A stretch of DNA of 64,000 nt from CBDUEF01 sp018063485 (GTDB lineage: Bacteria; Pseudomonadota; Alphaproteobacteria; Rhodobacterales; Rhodobacteraceae): the NCBI GenBank assembly GCA_037045435.1, contig JBAOID010000003.1, forward strand, positions 248,001-312,000, written 5' to 3'. The notes beneath the pieces were generated by a model that was not told the DNA's origin, made no database searches, and saw nothing but the letters and a program-made list of their open reading frames with translations. Positions 35,646 to 45,002 of this stretch are shown one piece after another. The position numbers were made by a program, and so were the translations under genes. The stretch's first letter is position 1. Every line of letters begins with the position of its first letter.

Positions 35646-37994
35646 ATGACCAAAACCATCAGCGATATTTTTTCGAGCATGGCCTACGGCCCGGCGCCCG
35701 AAAGCAATGCCGAAGCCCTGGCTTGGTTGGCTGGGCATGGTGCGAGGTTCGGTCATTGGATCGACGGGGCGTTCACCCCGGCAGGGGAGGGGTTTGGAAC
35801 GCGAAATCCGGCGACCGGCAAGATCTTGGCGCAAGTGACACAAGGCTCGGCGGATGATGTGGACCGGGCGGTGAAGGCAGCGCGAAGGGCGCAAATCAAA
35901 TGGGGAAGGATGCCGGGTCATGCGCGCGCAAAGATGCTTTATGCCCTTGCGCGGCTAGTGCAAAAGCACAGCCGTCTTTTGGCGGTGCTGGAAGTGATGG
36001 ACAATGGCAAACCGATCCGTGAGGCGCGCGATATTGATGTGCCGCTGGTGGCGCGGCATTTCTATTATCACGCAGGGCTGGCGCAGCTTTTGGACAGCGA
36101 GATGCCGGGGCACGAGGCTTTGGGCGTCTGCGGCGCGGTGATCCCGTGGAATTTTCCGCTGTTGATGCTGGCGTGGAAGGTGGCACCCGCCTTGGCTGCG
36201 GGCAATACCGTGGTGTTGAAGCCTGCGGAATATACGCCGCTGTCGGCCCTGCTGTTTGCCGAACTCAGCCGTGAGGCCGGGTTGCCGAAGGGGGTTTTGA
36301 ACATCGTGACCGGCGACGGCGCGACCGGGGCGGCCTTGGTCGCGCATCCTGATGTGGCCAAGATCGCCTTTACCGGCTCCACCGAAGTGGGTCGCAAGAT
36401 CCGCGAACAAACAGCGGGAAGTGGCAAGGCGCTGACCTTGGAACTGGGCGGCAAATCGCCCTATATCGTGTTTGATGACGCCGATCTGGATAGCGCCGTG
36501 GAGGGCTTGGTCGATGCGATCTGGTTCAATCAGGGGCAGGTGTGCTGTGCCGGTTCGCGGCTGTTGGTTCAGGAAGGCGTGGCCGAGCGGTTTCATGACA
36601 AGCTGAAACGGCGGATGGACGGGCTGCGGCTGGGCGACCCGTTGGATAAATGCATTGATGTGGGAGCGGTGGTTGATCCGGTGCAATTGGCAGCCATTCG
36701 GGGGCTGGTCGAGGGCTGCAAGGATGGGACGGTCTACCATGCCGCCTGCGATGTGCCCGAGGGCTGTTTTTATCCGCCAACTTTGATCACCGGGCTGTCG
36801 GCGGCCTCGACCCTGATGCAAGAGGAAATCTTTGGCCCGGTGCTGGTGTCGATGACGTTCCGCACCCCGGTTGAGGCAGTGGATCTGGCCAATAACACCA
36901 AATACGGGCTTGCGGCGACGGTTTGGACCGAGAATGTCAATCTTGCGCTGGATATCGCGCCCAAGCTGAAAGCAGGCGTGGTTTGGGTGAACGCGACCAA
37001 TCTTTTCGATGCGGCGGCCGGTTTTGGTGGTGTGCGTGAAAGCGGTTTCGGGCGGGAGGGCGGTTGGGAGGGCTTGCTGGCCTATCTGAAACCTTTAGGC
37101 AAGACCAAGGCTTTGCCAATGATGCAGGCGATTGCGGCCCCGCAGAATGCCGAAGTGTCCGGGCTGGACCGGACGGCAAAGCTCTATATCGGCGGCAAGC
37201 AGGCGCGGCCGGATGGTGGCTATTCGCAAGCGATCTGGTCGGCCAAGGGGCGGCTCTTGGGGCAAATCGGCCGTGGCAATCGCAAGGATATCCGCAATGC
37301 GGTTGAGGCGGCCCATGCGGCCAAGGGTTGGGGCAAGGCGAGTGGCCATAACCGCGCGCAGGTGATATACTATATTGCCGAGAACCTTTCGGCGCGGGCG
37401 GCGGAATTTGCCGCGCGGCTTAAAGATCTGACCGGAAGATCGGGTGAGGCCGAGGTGGAGGCAAGCATCCAGCGCCTGTTCAGCTATGCCGCCTGGGCAG
37501 ACAAATATGACGGCGTGGTGAAATCGGTGCCCATTCGCGGTGTGGCTTTGGCGATGAACGAACCTTGTGGCGTGATCGGCGCGCTTTGCCCCGATGAGAT
37601 GCCGCTCCTGGGGCTGATCTCGGTGATGGCTCCGGCAATCGCAATGGGCAACGCTTGCGTGTTGGTGCCCTCCGAGGTTGCGCCGCTGGCGGCGAGCGAT
37701 TTCTATCAGGTGTTGGACACCTCTGACCTGCCGGGAGGCGTGGTCAATATCGTGACCGGAAGTCATGCCGAATTGGCAAAGCCGCTGGCAGGGCATCGTG
37801 ATGTGGATGCGGTTTGGTCGTTTTCGTCGCAACCAATTTCGGAGTTGATCGAGAGGGAGTCGGCGGGGAATATCAAGCGAACCTGGGTGAATAATGGCAT
37901 GGCTCGCGACTGGATGGGCGCGCAAGGCGAGGGCAGGGCGTTCTTGCGGGCGGCAACCGAGGTGAAAACGATCTGGGTTCCCTATGGCGAGTAA
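35646..37994 (+). CDS. Aldehyde dehydrogenase with a second, inactive-looking C-terminal module
   Basis: About 782 residues, far above the usual 480-500. The first module (to about residue 490) is a full aldehyde dehydrogenase: GVCGAVIPWNFPLLMLAWKVAPALAAGNTVVLKPAEYTP, KIAFTGSTEVG, the general base in TLELGGKSP, catalytic cysteine in NQGQVCCAGSR and EEIFGPVL. The second module (about 500-780) repeats the cofactor half (PCGVIGALCPDEMPLLGLISVMAPAIAMGNACVLVPSE) but has no catalytic cysteine motif. Start codon follows AAAGGATTG. It lies directly after deoC, so acetaldehyde oxidation is a reasonable role. Confidence 0.88.
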   Translation: MTKTISDIFSSMAYGPAPESNAEALAWLAGHGARFGHWIDGAFTPAGEGFGTRNPATGKILAQVTQGSADDVDRAVKAARRAQIKWGRMPGHARAKMLYALARLVQKHSRLLAVLEVMDNGKPIREARDIDVPLVARHFYYHAGLAQLLDSEMPGHEALGVCGAVIPWNFPLLMLAWKVAPALAAGNTVVLKPAEYTPLSALLFAELSREAGLPKGVLNIVTGDGATGAALVAHPDVAKIAFTGSTEVGRKIREQTAGSGKALTLELGGKSPYIVFDDADLDSAVEGLVDAIWFNQGQVCCAGSRLLVQEGVAERFHDKLKRRMDGLRLGDPLDKCIDVGAVVDPVQLAAIRGLVEGCKDGTVYHAACDVPEGCFYPPTLITGLSAASTLMQEEIFGPVLVSMTFRTPVEAVDLANNTKYGLAATVWTENVNLALDIAPKLKAGVVWVNATNLFDAAAGFGGVRESGFGREGGWEGLLAYLKPLGKTKALPMMQAIAAPQNAEVSGLDRTAKLYIGGKQARPDGGYSQAIWSAKGRLLGQIGRGNRKDIRNAVEAAHAAKGWGKASGHNRAQVIYYIAENLSARAAEFAARLKDLTGRSGEAEVEASIQRLFSYAAWADKYDGVVKSVPIRGVALAMNEPCGVIGALCPDEMPLLGLISVMAPAIAMGNACVLVPSEVAPLAASDFYQVLDTSDLPGGVVNIVTGSHAELAKPLAGHRDVDAVWSFSSQPISELIERESAGNIKRTWVNNGMARDWMGAQGEGRAFLRAATEVKTIWVPYGE

Positions 37995-38185
37995 TGGCAG
38001 GCCTCTTTGATTGCGGACACGCCCTTTGGGAGTATTTGGGAATAGCGCAAGGCATTCGGCGCATTTGCGGTCCAACAGACGAATTTCCCCGTGAAATCCG
38101 CAAATTCCTTGGCATAGTGCGGTTTTGCAGGCAACGCGCAGGCAAAGCCCGTCAAAACAGACGGTTGTAAATAGGGGACTGTGGA

Positions 38186-38602
38186 ATGATTCAGGAATTC
38201 AAGACCTTCATCATGAAGGGTAATGTGATGGACCTTGCCGTAGGTATCATCATTGGCGCGGCCTTTACCGCAATCGTCGGAAGCCTTGTGTCCGATCTGA
38301 TCAATCCGATCATCGGACTTATTCTGGGCGGTGTCGATTTCACCAATATGTATGTCGTGCTGAAAGGCACCGTTCCGGCTGGTGCCAGCCTTGCGGCTGC
38401 ACGTGATGCGGGTGCTGCGGTTTTTGCCTATGGCTCGTTCATCACGGCGATCATCAACTTCTTGATCATTGCTTTCGTGGTGTTCATGTTGATCAAGGCA
38501 ATGAACAAGTTGATGCCGAAGAAGGCCGAAGCGCCTGCGGCTCCGGCCGGACCTTCGGAGTTGGATGTTCTGAAAGACATTCTGGCGGCCGTTAAAAAGT
38601 AA
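38186..38602 (+). CDS. mscL: Large-conductance mechanosensitive channel MscL
   Basis: About 138 residues. The N-terminal amphipathic helix and TM1 read EFKTFIMKGNVMDLAVGIIIGAAFTAIVGSLVSDLINPIIG, the most conserved MscL segment. TM2 is YGSFITAIINFLIIAFVVFMLIKAMNK, and the C-terminal helix ends DVLKDILAAVKK. The channel releases solutes during osmotic downshock. It has its own downstream terminator and is monocistronic. Confidence 0.96.
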   Translation: MIQEFKTFIMKGNVMDLAVGIIIGAAFTAIVGSLVSDLINPIIGLILGGVDFTNMYVVLKGTVPAGASLAAARDAGAAVFAYGSFITAIINFLIIAFVVFMLIKAMNKLMPKKAEAPAAPAGPSELDVLKDILAAVKK

Positions 38603-38618
38603 GTGCGTCAAGGAAATG

Positions 38619-38650
38619 ATGGCCCCCGAAAGGTTTTCGGGGGCCATTTC
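38619..38650. terminator. Terminator shared by mscL and ald
   Basis: A perfect 13-base stem ATGGCCCCCGAAA / TTTCGGGGGCCAT with a 3-base loop lies 17 bases after the mscL stop. Convergent ald ends 19 bases to the right. The symmetric stem could end transcription from both directions. Confidence 0.8.
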
Positions 38651-38668
38651 CATTTGCCGATCAGATCA

Positions 38669-39796
38669 TTATTTCCGCTGGATCTTCAGCGCTTCGGCCC
38701 CGGTGATGGTTGGCAGGCCAAGGGCTGCGCCAACGGCGGCATAGGTCAGGTTGCCGGCATGGGTGTTCAGACCGGCCAGCAGATGCCTGTTGTCGGCACA
38801 GGCCTGTTTCCAACCCTTGTCGGCCAGCGCCATCATGAAGGGCATGGTGGCATTACCCAAGGCCAGCGTTGAAGTGCGCGCCACCGCGCCCGGCATATTG
38901 GCCACGCAGTAATGCATGATGCCGTCCACCTCATAGATCGGGTCATGGTGGGTGGTGGCGTGGCTGGTCTCGAAACAACCGCCTTGATCAATCGCCACAT
39001 CCACCAAGACCGCTCCGGGGCGCATGGTGGCAAGCTGTGCGCGGCTGATCAGTTTCGGCGCAGCGGCTCCCGGCACCAGAACCGCACCGATGACCATATC
39101 GGCGGTTTTGATCAATTCTGCCGTGGCCGCAGCCGAGGCATATTGCGTCATCAGGCGGCCCTGCCACAAATCATCAAGCATACTGAGGCGGGCCAGCGAT
39201 TTGTCCAGCACCGTGACATTGGCCCCCATACCGATGGCCACGCGCGCGGCAGCCGTGCCAACCACGCCGCCGCCGATCACCACCACATTGGCAGGCAACA
39301 CCCCCGGCACCCCACCAATCAGCACGCCACGCCCGCCATTGGCCTTTTGCAAGGTCCAGGCCCCTACCTGGGGTGCAAGCCGCCCCGCCACTTCAGACAT
39401 TGGCGCGAGCAGAGGCAGGCCACCGCGATCATCGGTGACGGTTTCATAGGCTATCGCGGTCACGCCACTGGCCAGCAAATCCTTGGTCTGTTCGGGATCG
39501 GGCGCAAGGTGCAGATAGGTGAACAGCACTTGCCCCTCGCGCAGGCGTTTGCGCTCAACCGGTTGCGGTTCTTTCACCTTCACGATCATATCGGCCGCGG
39601 CGAAAACCTCTTCCGCCGTCGCAACAATCCTGGCCCCGGCGGCGACGTAATCGGAATCGCTAAAGCCCGCTCCTACCCCGGCATTGGTTTCGATCATAAC
39701 GGCATGACCCGCATTCGCCGCCTCGCGTGCGGCATTCGGAGTCATGCCGACCCGGAATTCTTGGGGTTTGATTTCCTTTGGACATCCGATCTTCAT
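38669..39796 (-). CDS. ald: Alanine dehydrogenase
   Basis: About 375 residues. The family N-terminus KIGCPKEIKPQEFRVGMTP, the substrate-binding FTYLHLAPD and YETV, and the NAD-binding VVIGGGVVGTAAARVAIGMGANVTVLD are all present, as is MTQYASAAATAELI. It interconverts L-alanine with pyruvate and ammonia. It is divergent from an Lrp-family gene 142 bases away, the usual arrangement for alanine-responsive control. Confidence 0.95.
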   Translation of the reverse strand: MKIGCPKEIKPQEFRVGMTPNAAREAANAGHAVMIETNAGVGAGFSDSDYVAAGARIVATAEEVFAAADMIVKVKEPQPVERKRLREGQVLFTYLHLAPDPEQTKDLLASGVTAIAYETVTDDRGGLPLLAPMSEVAGRLAPQVGAWTLQKANGGRGVLIGGVPGVLPANVVVIGGGVVGTAAARVAIGMGANVTVLDKSLARLSMLDDLWQGRLMTQYASAAATAELIKTADMVIGAVLVPGAAAPKLISRAQLATMRPGAVLVDVAIDQGGCFETSHATTHHDPIYEVDGIMHYCVANMPGAVARTSTLALGNATMPFMMALADKGWKQACADNRHLLAGLNTHAGNLTYAAVGAALGLPTITGAEALKIQRK

Positions 39797-39938
39797 GGTA
39801 TTCTCCCTATTGGGCCTAGCGCCCCTATGGAGAAAACTTCGCGCTTTCGCTGCGTAAATTCTTTGAAACCTTGTTGGATTCTTGCAGGTATTTTGATAGG
39901 TTCGTCAGTGAAATCCGCGATTCATCGAAGAAACAACC

Positions 39939-40404
39939 ATGACCGAGCAACTTGACGCCACCGACCGCCGGATTTTGACAGTGTTGCAAAAAGAAGGCCG
40001 GATCACGAATGCCGAGCTTTCAGAACGGGTGAACCTGTCGCCTTCGGCCTGCCACCGCCGTGTGCAGCTATTGGAAGAGGCAGGGTATATCGCGGGTTAT
40101 GTCGCGCTTGCTGGACGCCCGCCGCATGGGCAAGCCGACTACGGTGTTCGTGGAGATCACCCTGCAATCGCAGGCCGAGGAACTGCTGGGTGCCTTTGAA
40201 CGTGAAGTTACCCGCATTCCCGATATTCTGGAATGCCATCTGATGGCGGGAACGGCGGATTATCTGATCAAGATCATGGCCGAGGATACCGAGGATTTTG
40301 CCCGCATCCACCGCCAACACCTGTCACGACTGCCCGGCGTGCGGCAGATGCAGTCGTCGTTTGCCCTTCGCACCGTGGTAAAAACCACAGCACTTTCCGT
40401 TTAA
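39939..40404 (+). CDS. Lrp/AsnC family regulator, one frameshift
   Basis: The N-terminal HTH (LDATDRRILTVLQKEGRITNAELSERVNLSPSACHRRVQLLEEAGYIAGYVALL) and the C-terminal ligand-binding domain (MGKPTTVFVEITLQSQAEELLGAFEREVTRIPDILECHLMAGTADYLIKIMAEDTEDFARIH) are in different frames that meet near 40105-40115. Joined length of about 154 residues is normal. It faces ald across a short AT-rich region and probably activates it in response to alanine. The break looks like an assembly indel. Confidence 0.87.
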
Positions 40405-40464
40405 TCCTGATTGTCAGCCCTGACGTGGCGATTTATGCGGGCTGAAAACGGTGCAAGGTGGAAC

Positions 40465-41115
40465 ATGTTGGCGCGTAAACTGGTGGCCGAGGCTTTGGGG
40501 ACCGGCCTTTTGGTATTGGCCGTGGTGGGGTCTGGCATCATGGCCGACCGGTTAAGCGATGATGTCGGCGTGACGCTTTTGGCCAATACCATGGCCACCG
40601 CGATGGCGCTTTATTTCCTGATAACGGTGCTCATTCCGGTTTCAGGCGGCCATATCAACCCGATTGTCACCCTCGCCTTTGCCCTGCGGCGCGAGATTTC
40701 ACCGGGCTTGGCGCTGGCCTATGTGCCGGCGCAACTGTTGGGCGGGATCTGCGGCACGATGGCAGCCCATGCGATGTTTGGCGGCGCTCTTTTGCAAGCC
40801 TCCACTGCGGCGCATACCGGTGGGGCACAATGGTTGTCCGAAGGTATCGCCAGTTTTGGGCTGATCTTTGTGATCCTTGGCGGTATCAACGCGCGCGCCA
40901 ATGTTCCGGTACTGGTTGCCGGCTATATCGCCGCCGCCCTTTGGTTTACCGTGTCCTCCAGCTTTGCCAACCCGGCAGGGGTTCTGGCTCGGGCGCTCAG
41001 TGACAGCTACACCGGCATCAGGCTGCGAGACGCACCCGCGTTTTGGGCGGCCGAGGTGGTGGGCGCTGTGCTTGCGGTTGGGTTGAGCGGGTGGCTTTTC
41101 AGCCGCGATAGCTGA
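40465..41115 (+). CDS. MIP family aquaporin (AqpS-like)
   Basis: About 216 residues with six membrane helices. The two pore motifs are SGGHINPIVT (NPI instead of NPA) and SSSFANPAGVLARALSD, which resembles the arsenic-linked AqpS group more than glycerol facilitators. The ATG at 40465 is preferred over the longer frame because AAGGTGG lies just ahead. There are no ars genes nearby. The substrate may be water, a small neutral solute or arsenite. Confidence 0.87.
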   Translation: MLARKLVAEALGTGLLVLAVVGSGIMADRLSDDVGVTLLANTMATAMALYFLITVLIPVSGGHINPIVTLAFALRREISPGLALAYVPAQLLGGICGTMAAHAMFGGALLQASTAAHTGGAQWLSEGIASFGLIFVILGGINARANVPVLVAGYIAAALWFTVSSSFANPAGVLARALSDSYTGIRLRDAPAFWAAEVVGAVLAVGLSGWLFSRDS

Positions 41116-41536
41116 CCAGAACCGCCCCGGTGGCAATCAGGCACACCCCCAACCAATTCGAACCGGATAGCTGTTCCTTCAGAAAGATCACCGCAAACAC
41201 CGCCACCAGAACCACACTCAGCTTGTCAATCGGCGCGACCCGCGCGGCATCACCCAGCTTTAGCGCCCGGAAATAACATAACCACGACCCACCCGTCGCA
41301 AGGCCGGAAAGCGCCAGAAACAAATAGGTCCGCCCTGAAACCGAGGCCAAGGGCTGCCATTGCCCACTGGCGATGACGAAGGCAAAGACTATCGCCAGAA
41401 TAACCACGGTGCGGATCAGCGTCGCGAAATCGGACCCGATCTGCGCCACCCCCACCTTGCCGAAAATCGCCGTCAGCGCGGCAAAACCCGCCGAGGCCAG
41501 CGCCCAGAACTGCCAATATCCCACCAGTGTTTTCAT
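41099..41536 (-). CDS. Single-repeat EamA family membrane protein
   Basis: About 145 residues with five hydrophobic segments, one EamA repeat: WALASAGFAALTAIFGKVGVAQIGSDFATLIRTVVILAIVFAFVI, then LFLALSGLATGGSWLCYFRALKLGDAARVAPIDKLSVVLVAVFAVIFLKEQLSG. Single-repeat forms must pair to make a transporter. A GGTGGGGA site precedes ATG 41536; an ATG at 41548 is possible. Its end overlaps the aquaporin gene by 17 bases on the opposite strand. Confidence 0.85.
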   Translation of the reverse strand: MKTLVGYWQFWALASAGFAALTAIFGKVGVAQIGSDFATLIRTVVILAIVFAFVIASGQWQPLASVSGRTYLFLALSGLATGGSWLCYFRALKLGDAARVAPIDKLSVVLVAVFAVIFLKEQLSGSNWLGVCLIATGAVLVSYRG

Positions 41537-41580
41537 TTCCCCACCCATTTCTCATCACCATGCGCCTGCTTGCGGCAAAG

Positions 41581-41609
41581 AAAAACCCCCGGCCTTGCGG
41601 ACGGGGGTT
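41581..41609 (-). terminator. Terminator of rpsU
   Basis: On the minus strand AACCCCC and GGGGGTT arms enclose a 12-base loop and are followed by TTTTTCTTT, a classical rho-independent form. It lies 72 bases beyond the rpsU stop and before the EamA gene. Confidence 0.75.
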
Positions 41610-41680
41610 GATCGGGTTGGGCATCGCTGCCCCAGTGTCGCTGAACGTATGTTGCTAGCGTTGTGCAACTCCCTGAGGAA

Positions 41681-41887
41681 TTACATGCCGCCTTCGCGCT
41701 GAAGCTTCTTTCGCGCGAGCTTGCGCGCACGGCGCACGGCTTCGGCGGATTCGCGCGCTTTCTTGACGGAGGGTTTCTCGAAATGCTGTTTGAGTTTCAT
41801 TTCGCGGAACACGCCTTCGCGCTGAAGCTTTTTCTTGAGGGCCCGAAGGGCTTGCTCAACGTTGTTATCGCGGACGCTGACCTGCAT
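41681..41887 (-). CDS. rpsU: 30S ribosomal protein bS21
   Basis: 68 residues, basic: MQVSVRDNNVEQALRALKKKLQREGVFREMKLKQHFEKPSVKKARESAEAVRRARK. This is the bS21 family over its whole length. It binds the small ribosomal subunit near the anti-Shine-Dalgarno region. It is monocistronic with its own terminator. Confidence 0.97.
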   Translation of the reverse strand: MQVSVRDNNVEQALRALKKKLQREGVFREMKLKQHFEKPSVKKARESAEAVRRARKLARKKLQREGGM

Positions 41888-41994
41888 GTGGTTGTCACCA
41901 CCTTCCTAAGTTAGAGTTGCACTGAATGTGCAGGCTTGCGGCGGATAGCAAAAGCTGTGGGCTTTGTCTACTCTGGGGCGTGAAAGGTGGGGAT

Positions 41995-42675
41995 ATGGAG
42001 CAAGAAAACAGCAGCGAGCGCGCGAAAGAGCGGATTTTGCAGGCCGCTTTGGGCCATGTGGCCTTTGATGGCTGGTCTGAGGCGACGCTAAAGGCGGCAA
42101 TCACTGATTTGGGCGTGACCCCGGCCCTTGGCCGTGCGCTTTATCCGCGCGGCGGGGTTGATCTGGCGGTGGCCTATCACCGGGCCGGCGATATTGCGAT
42201 GCGCGATGCCATGGCCGCCCATAATGGTGGCCTGCGGTATCGCGACCGGGTGGCGCTGGCAGTGCGGCTGCGGCTGGAAGCGGCGGATAAGGAATTGGTG
42301 CGGCGCGGCTCTGCCCTGTTCAGCCTTCCCCAGCATGGCCTTGAGGGTGCGCGGTTGATCTGGGCCACGGCGGATGCGATCTGGACCGCCTTGGGCGACA
42401 GCAGCACGGATGTGAATTGGTATAGCAAACGCGCGACACTTTCGGCGGTTTACGGGGCTACGGTTTTGTTTTGGCTGGGCGATCAGTCTGAGGACAACGC
42501 CGACACCTGGGAATTTCTGGAACGGCGGATCGAAAACGTGATGCAGATGGAAAAGGCCAAGGCGGCTTTTCGGGGAAATCCATTGGGCAAGGCGCTGATG
42601 GCTGGACCTTTGAAGTTTTTTGAACGGATTTCCGCGCCAAAATCGCTGGATGATCTGCCCGGACGCACCAAATGA
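41995..42675 (+). CDS. COQ9 family protein
   Basis: About 226 residues, with a TetR-like N-terminal helical part (AKERILQAALGHVAFDGWSEATLKAAITDLGV) and the COQ9 domain (VDLAVAYHRAGD, NWYSKRATLSAVYGATVLFWLGDQSEDNADTWEFLERRIENVMQMEKAK). Its homologues bind lipids and help COQ7 hydroxylate the ubiquinone precursor. A GGTGGGGAT site supports ATG 41995. The stop overlaps the quinone oxidoreductase gene. Confidence 0.92.
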   Translation: MEQENSSERAKERILQAALGHVAFDGWSEATLKAAITDLGVTPALGRALYPRGGVDLAVAYHRAGDIAMRDAMAAHNGGLRYRDRVALAVRLRLEAADKELVRRGSALFSLPQHGLEGARLIWATADAIWTALGDSSTDVNWYSKRATLSAVYGATVLFWLGDQSEDNADTWEFLERRIENVMQMEKAKAAFRGNPLGKALMAGPLKFFERISAPKSLDDLPGRTK

Positions 42676-43679
42676 AAGGCACCAAGATGGCACTTTCCGA
42701 TTCCATGCTGGCGATGGAAATCTCAACCCCCGGTGGCCCGGATGTGTTGGCAGCAGTAACCGTGCCGGTGCCGGTGCCCGGCCATGGGCAAATCGTGATC
42801 CGGCTGGCCTATGTCGGCGTCAATCGCCCCGATGCGCTGCAACGGGCGGGCAATTATGCGCCGCCAGCTTCGGCCTCGCCTTTGCCGGGGCTGGAAGGCT
42901 CGGGCACCGTGGTGGCCATGGGGCCGGGAGTGCAACGCTGGCAAATTGGTGACAAGGTATGCGCCCTGCTGCCCGGCGGCGGCTATGCCGAATACGCCAC
43001 CTGCCATGAGGCACATGCCTTGCCGATCCCCAAGAGCCTTTCCCTGCGCGAAGCCGCCTGTCTGCCGGAAACCTGCTTTACCGTCTGGTCGAATGTGGTG
43101 ATGCGCGGCGGTTTGCAGGCGGGAGAGCGATTCCTGGTGCATGGCGGCTCATCGGGCATCGGGGTGACGGCGGTGCAAATCGCCGCAGCCCTTGGTGCCA
43201 GAGTCTTCGCCACCGCTGGCACGGATGAGAAATGCCGCGCGGTCGAGGCTTTGGGTGCGGAACGCTGCTTCAACTACCGGACCGAGGACTATCTGGCGAA
43301 AATGCTGGAACTGGGTGGCGCGAACCTGATCCTCGATATGGTGGGAGGGCCTTATCTTCCCAAGAATATCAAGGCCCTGGCGGATGATGGAAGGCTGGTT
43401 CAAATTGCTTTTCTGCAAGGGCAGAAACTGGAGTTGAATTTCGCCGAAGTGATGATGCGCCGCCTGACCATCACCGGATCAACCCTGCGGCCGCAGTCGG
43501 ATCAGGCCAAGGCCGGTATTGCGCAGGCGGTACAGGAGAACATTTGGCCGATGATCGCTCGCGGCGCATTTCGCGTGGTGATCGACAGCGAATATCCGTT
43601 GACCCAAGCACCGGCCGCGCATTGGCGGCTGGAAAGCTCGGGTCATATTGGCAAGATCGTGATGAAGGTCGAGGCCTAG
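42672..43679 (+). CDS. NAD(P)H-quinone oxidoreductase, zinc-independent MDR type (PIG3-like)
   Basis: About 335 residues of the medium-chain dehydrogenase family. Features are YVGVNRPDALQRAGNY, PGLEGSGTVVAMGPGV, VHGGSSGIGVTAVQIAAALGARVFATAGTDEKC (NADPH site) and LILDMVGGPYLPKNI. The zinc cysteines are absent, as expected for quinone reductases. Translationally coupled to COQ9 (ATGA overlap). Confidence 0.92.
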   Translation: MKGTKMALSDSMLAMEISTPGGPDVLAAVTVPVPVPGHGQIVIRLAYVGVNRPDALQRAGNYAPPASASPLPGLEGSGTVVAMGPGVQRWQIGDKVCALLPGGGYAEYATCHEAHALPIPKSLSLREAACLPETCFTVWSNVVMRGGLQAGERFLVHGGSSGIGVTAVQIAAALGARVFATAGTDEKCRAVEALGAERCFNYRTEDYLAKMLELGGANLILDMVGGPYLPKNIKALADDGRLVQIAFLQGQKLELNFAEVMMRRLTITGSTLRPQSDQAKAGIAQAVQENIWPMIARGAFRVVIDSEYPLTQAPAAHWRLESSGHIGKIVMKVEA

Positions 43680-43794
43680 AGCGCTTCGATTCTCCTGTTT
43701 CAGATGGAATGCGAGCAATCTTGACCGCAAGGCCGGTCTCGTCAAAGTTCCGCTGAAACCGGCTATTGTGCGGGCTGCTCACACGGGAGAACAG

Positions 43795-44619
43795 CTAGTC
43801 GCCAGCGTGGGGCCAGGCATCCATCACGGCAAGAGCCTGCTCGGCCGTTTCGACATAGGCAAAAAGGTCGAGATCACTGGCGGCGATAGTGCCGGCCTCT
43901 GCCAGCATTTGCCAGTTGATCACCTTTTCCCAGAAGGCGCGGCCAAACAGCAAGAAGGGCACACGCTTCATGCGGCCAGTTTGGATCAGGGTCAGGCTTT
44001 CGAACATCTCGTCCAGCGTGCCGAAACCACCGGGGAAGATGCAGATTGCCTTGGCCCGCATCAGGAAGTGCATCTTGCGGATGGCAAAGTAGTGAAAATT
44101 GAACGACAGGTCGGGGGTGACGTATTGGTTCGGGGCCTGCTCATGGGGCAACACGATGTTCAACCCGATGGACTGACCGCCCGCCTCATCGGCTCCACGG
44201 TTTCCGGCCTCCATCACGCCGGGACCGCCTCCGGTGCAGATTACGTTCTCGCGGCCATAGGATTTAAGCGAGCGTTCCGTAATGGCGCGGGCAAAGCGAC
44301 GGGCCTCGTCGTAGTATTTCGACAGATCGGCCAGCATCGGCGTTGTCGCCTTGGCCTTGTTTTCAGGTGCGGGAATGCGGGCACCACCAAAAAGGACTAC
44401 GGTGGATCGGATTCCGTGTTCATCAAGGATCATCTGGGGTTTCAACAGTTCGAGTTGTAACCGGACCGGGCGCAGTTCTTCGCGGGTCATGAAATCGGGA
44501 TCAGCAAAGGCGAGCCTGTAAGCTGCGGCGCGGGTTTGGGGCGTATCGGGCAGCCGGTGGGTGGCGGCCACATCCTGTACGGAATCGCGAAACGGATGGG
44601 GGCGGGGATCGGCGGGCAT
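43795..44619 (-). CDS. LOG family nucleotide phosphoribohydrolase
   Basis: About 274 residues. Contains VVLFGGARIPAPE, ICTGGGPGVMEAGNRGA and the LOG signature FPGGFGTLDEMFESLTLIQTG. Enzymes of this family remove the base from nucleoside 5-monophosphates. The ATG at 44619 has AAAGG at good distance and is preferred over a TTG nine codons upstream. Confidence 0.88.
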   Translation of the reverse strand: MPADPRPHPFRDSVQDVAATHRLPDTPQTRAAAYRLAFADPDFMTREELRPVRLQLELLKPQMILDEHGIRSTVVLFGGARIPAPENKAKATTPMLADLSKYYDEARRFARAITERSLKSYGRENVICTGGGPGVMEAGNRGADEAGGQSIGLNIVLPHEQAPNQYVTPDLSFNFHYFAIRKMHFLMRAKAICIFPGGFGTLDEMFESLTLIQTGRMKRVPFLLFGRAFWEKVINWQMLAEAGTIAASDLDLFAYVETAEQALAVMDAWPHAGD

Positions 44620-45002
44620 GGGCGGCCTTTGCTTGGGGCGGTTCAAGCTAGGGGTATCGGGTTTGAAGCGGGTTGGAAAGGGGGAGGACCGGTGCCGCTC
44701 TTATTTCTTTATATGTCAGATGGTTATCGCAATTTGGCTGGCGGAATATCGGTATATTCAAACCGGTGCCTGTTGCGGGCACCCGACTTTGCAGGAAAGG
44801 CGCAGATCTTCCAGAGCGGGGTTTGGACTGGATTGCTCCATTGGTGCATATATTCCGCGATTGGATATTCCGAGGAACCGGCCACTCTTGAGCAAGTTTT
44901 CGATAGTGATTACTGATCGCGGGGGCGGGGTGGCCCCAGACCTGCAATTGCGCCGGTGATGGCTGGTGGGTATAGGGTCGCAAGTTGATCAGGAGAATTG
45001 TA
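44620..45002. other. Intergenic region before dapD
   Basis: About 380 bases between divergent genes. I find no convincing ORF. Two similar words, ATATTCCGCG and ATATTCCGAG, lie 14 bases apart near 44850-44870. The last 15 bases contain the AGGAG site of dapD. The dapD promoter must lie here but I cannot place it. Confidence 0.5.

Noticed and set aside
37095..38075. A 326-codon minus-strand frame
   Set aside because: Antisense to the second module of the aldehyde dehydrogenase; no ribosome binding site and no recognisable domain.
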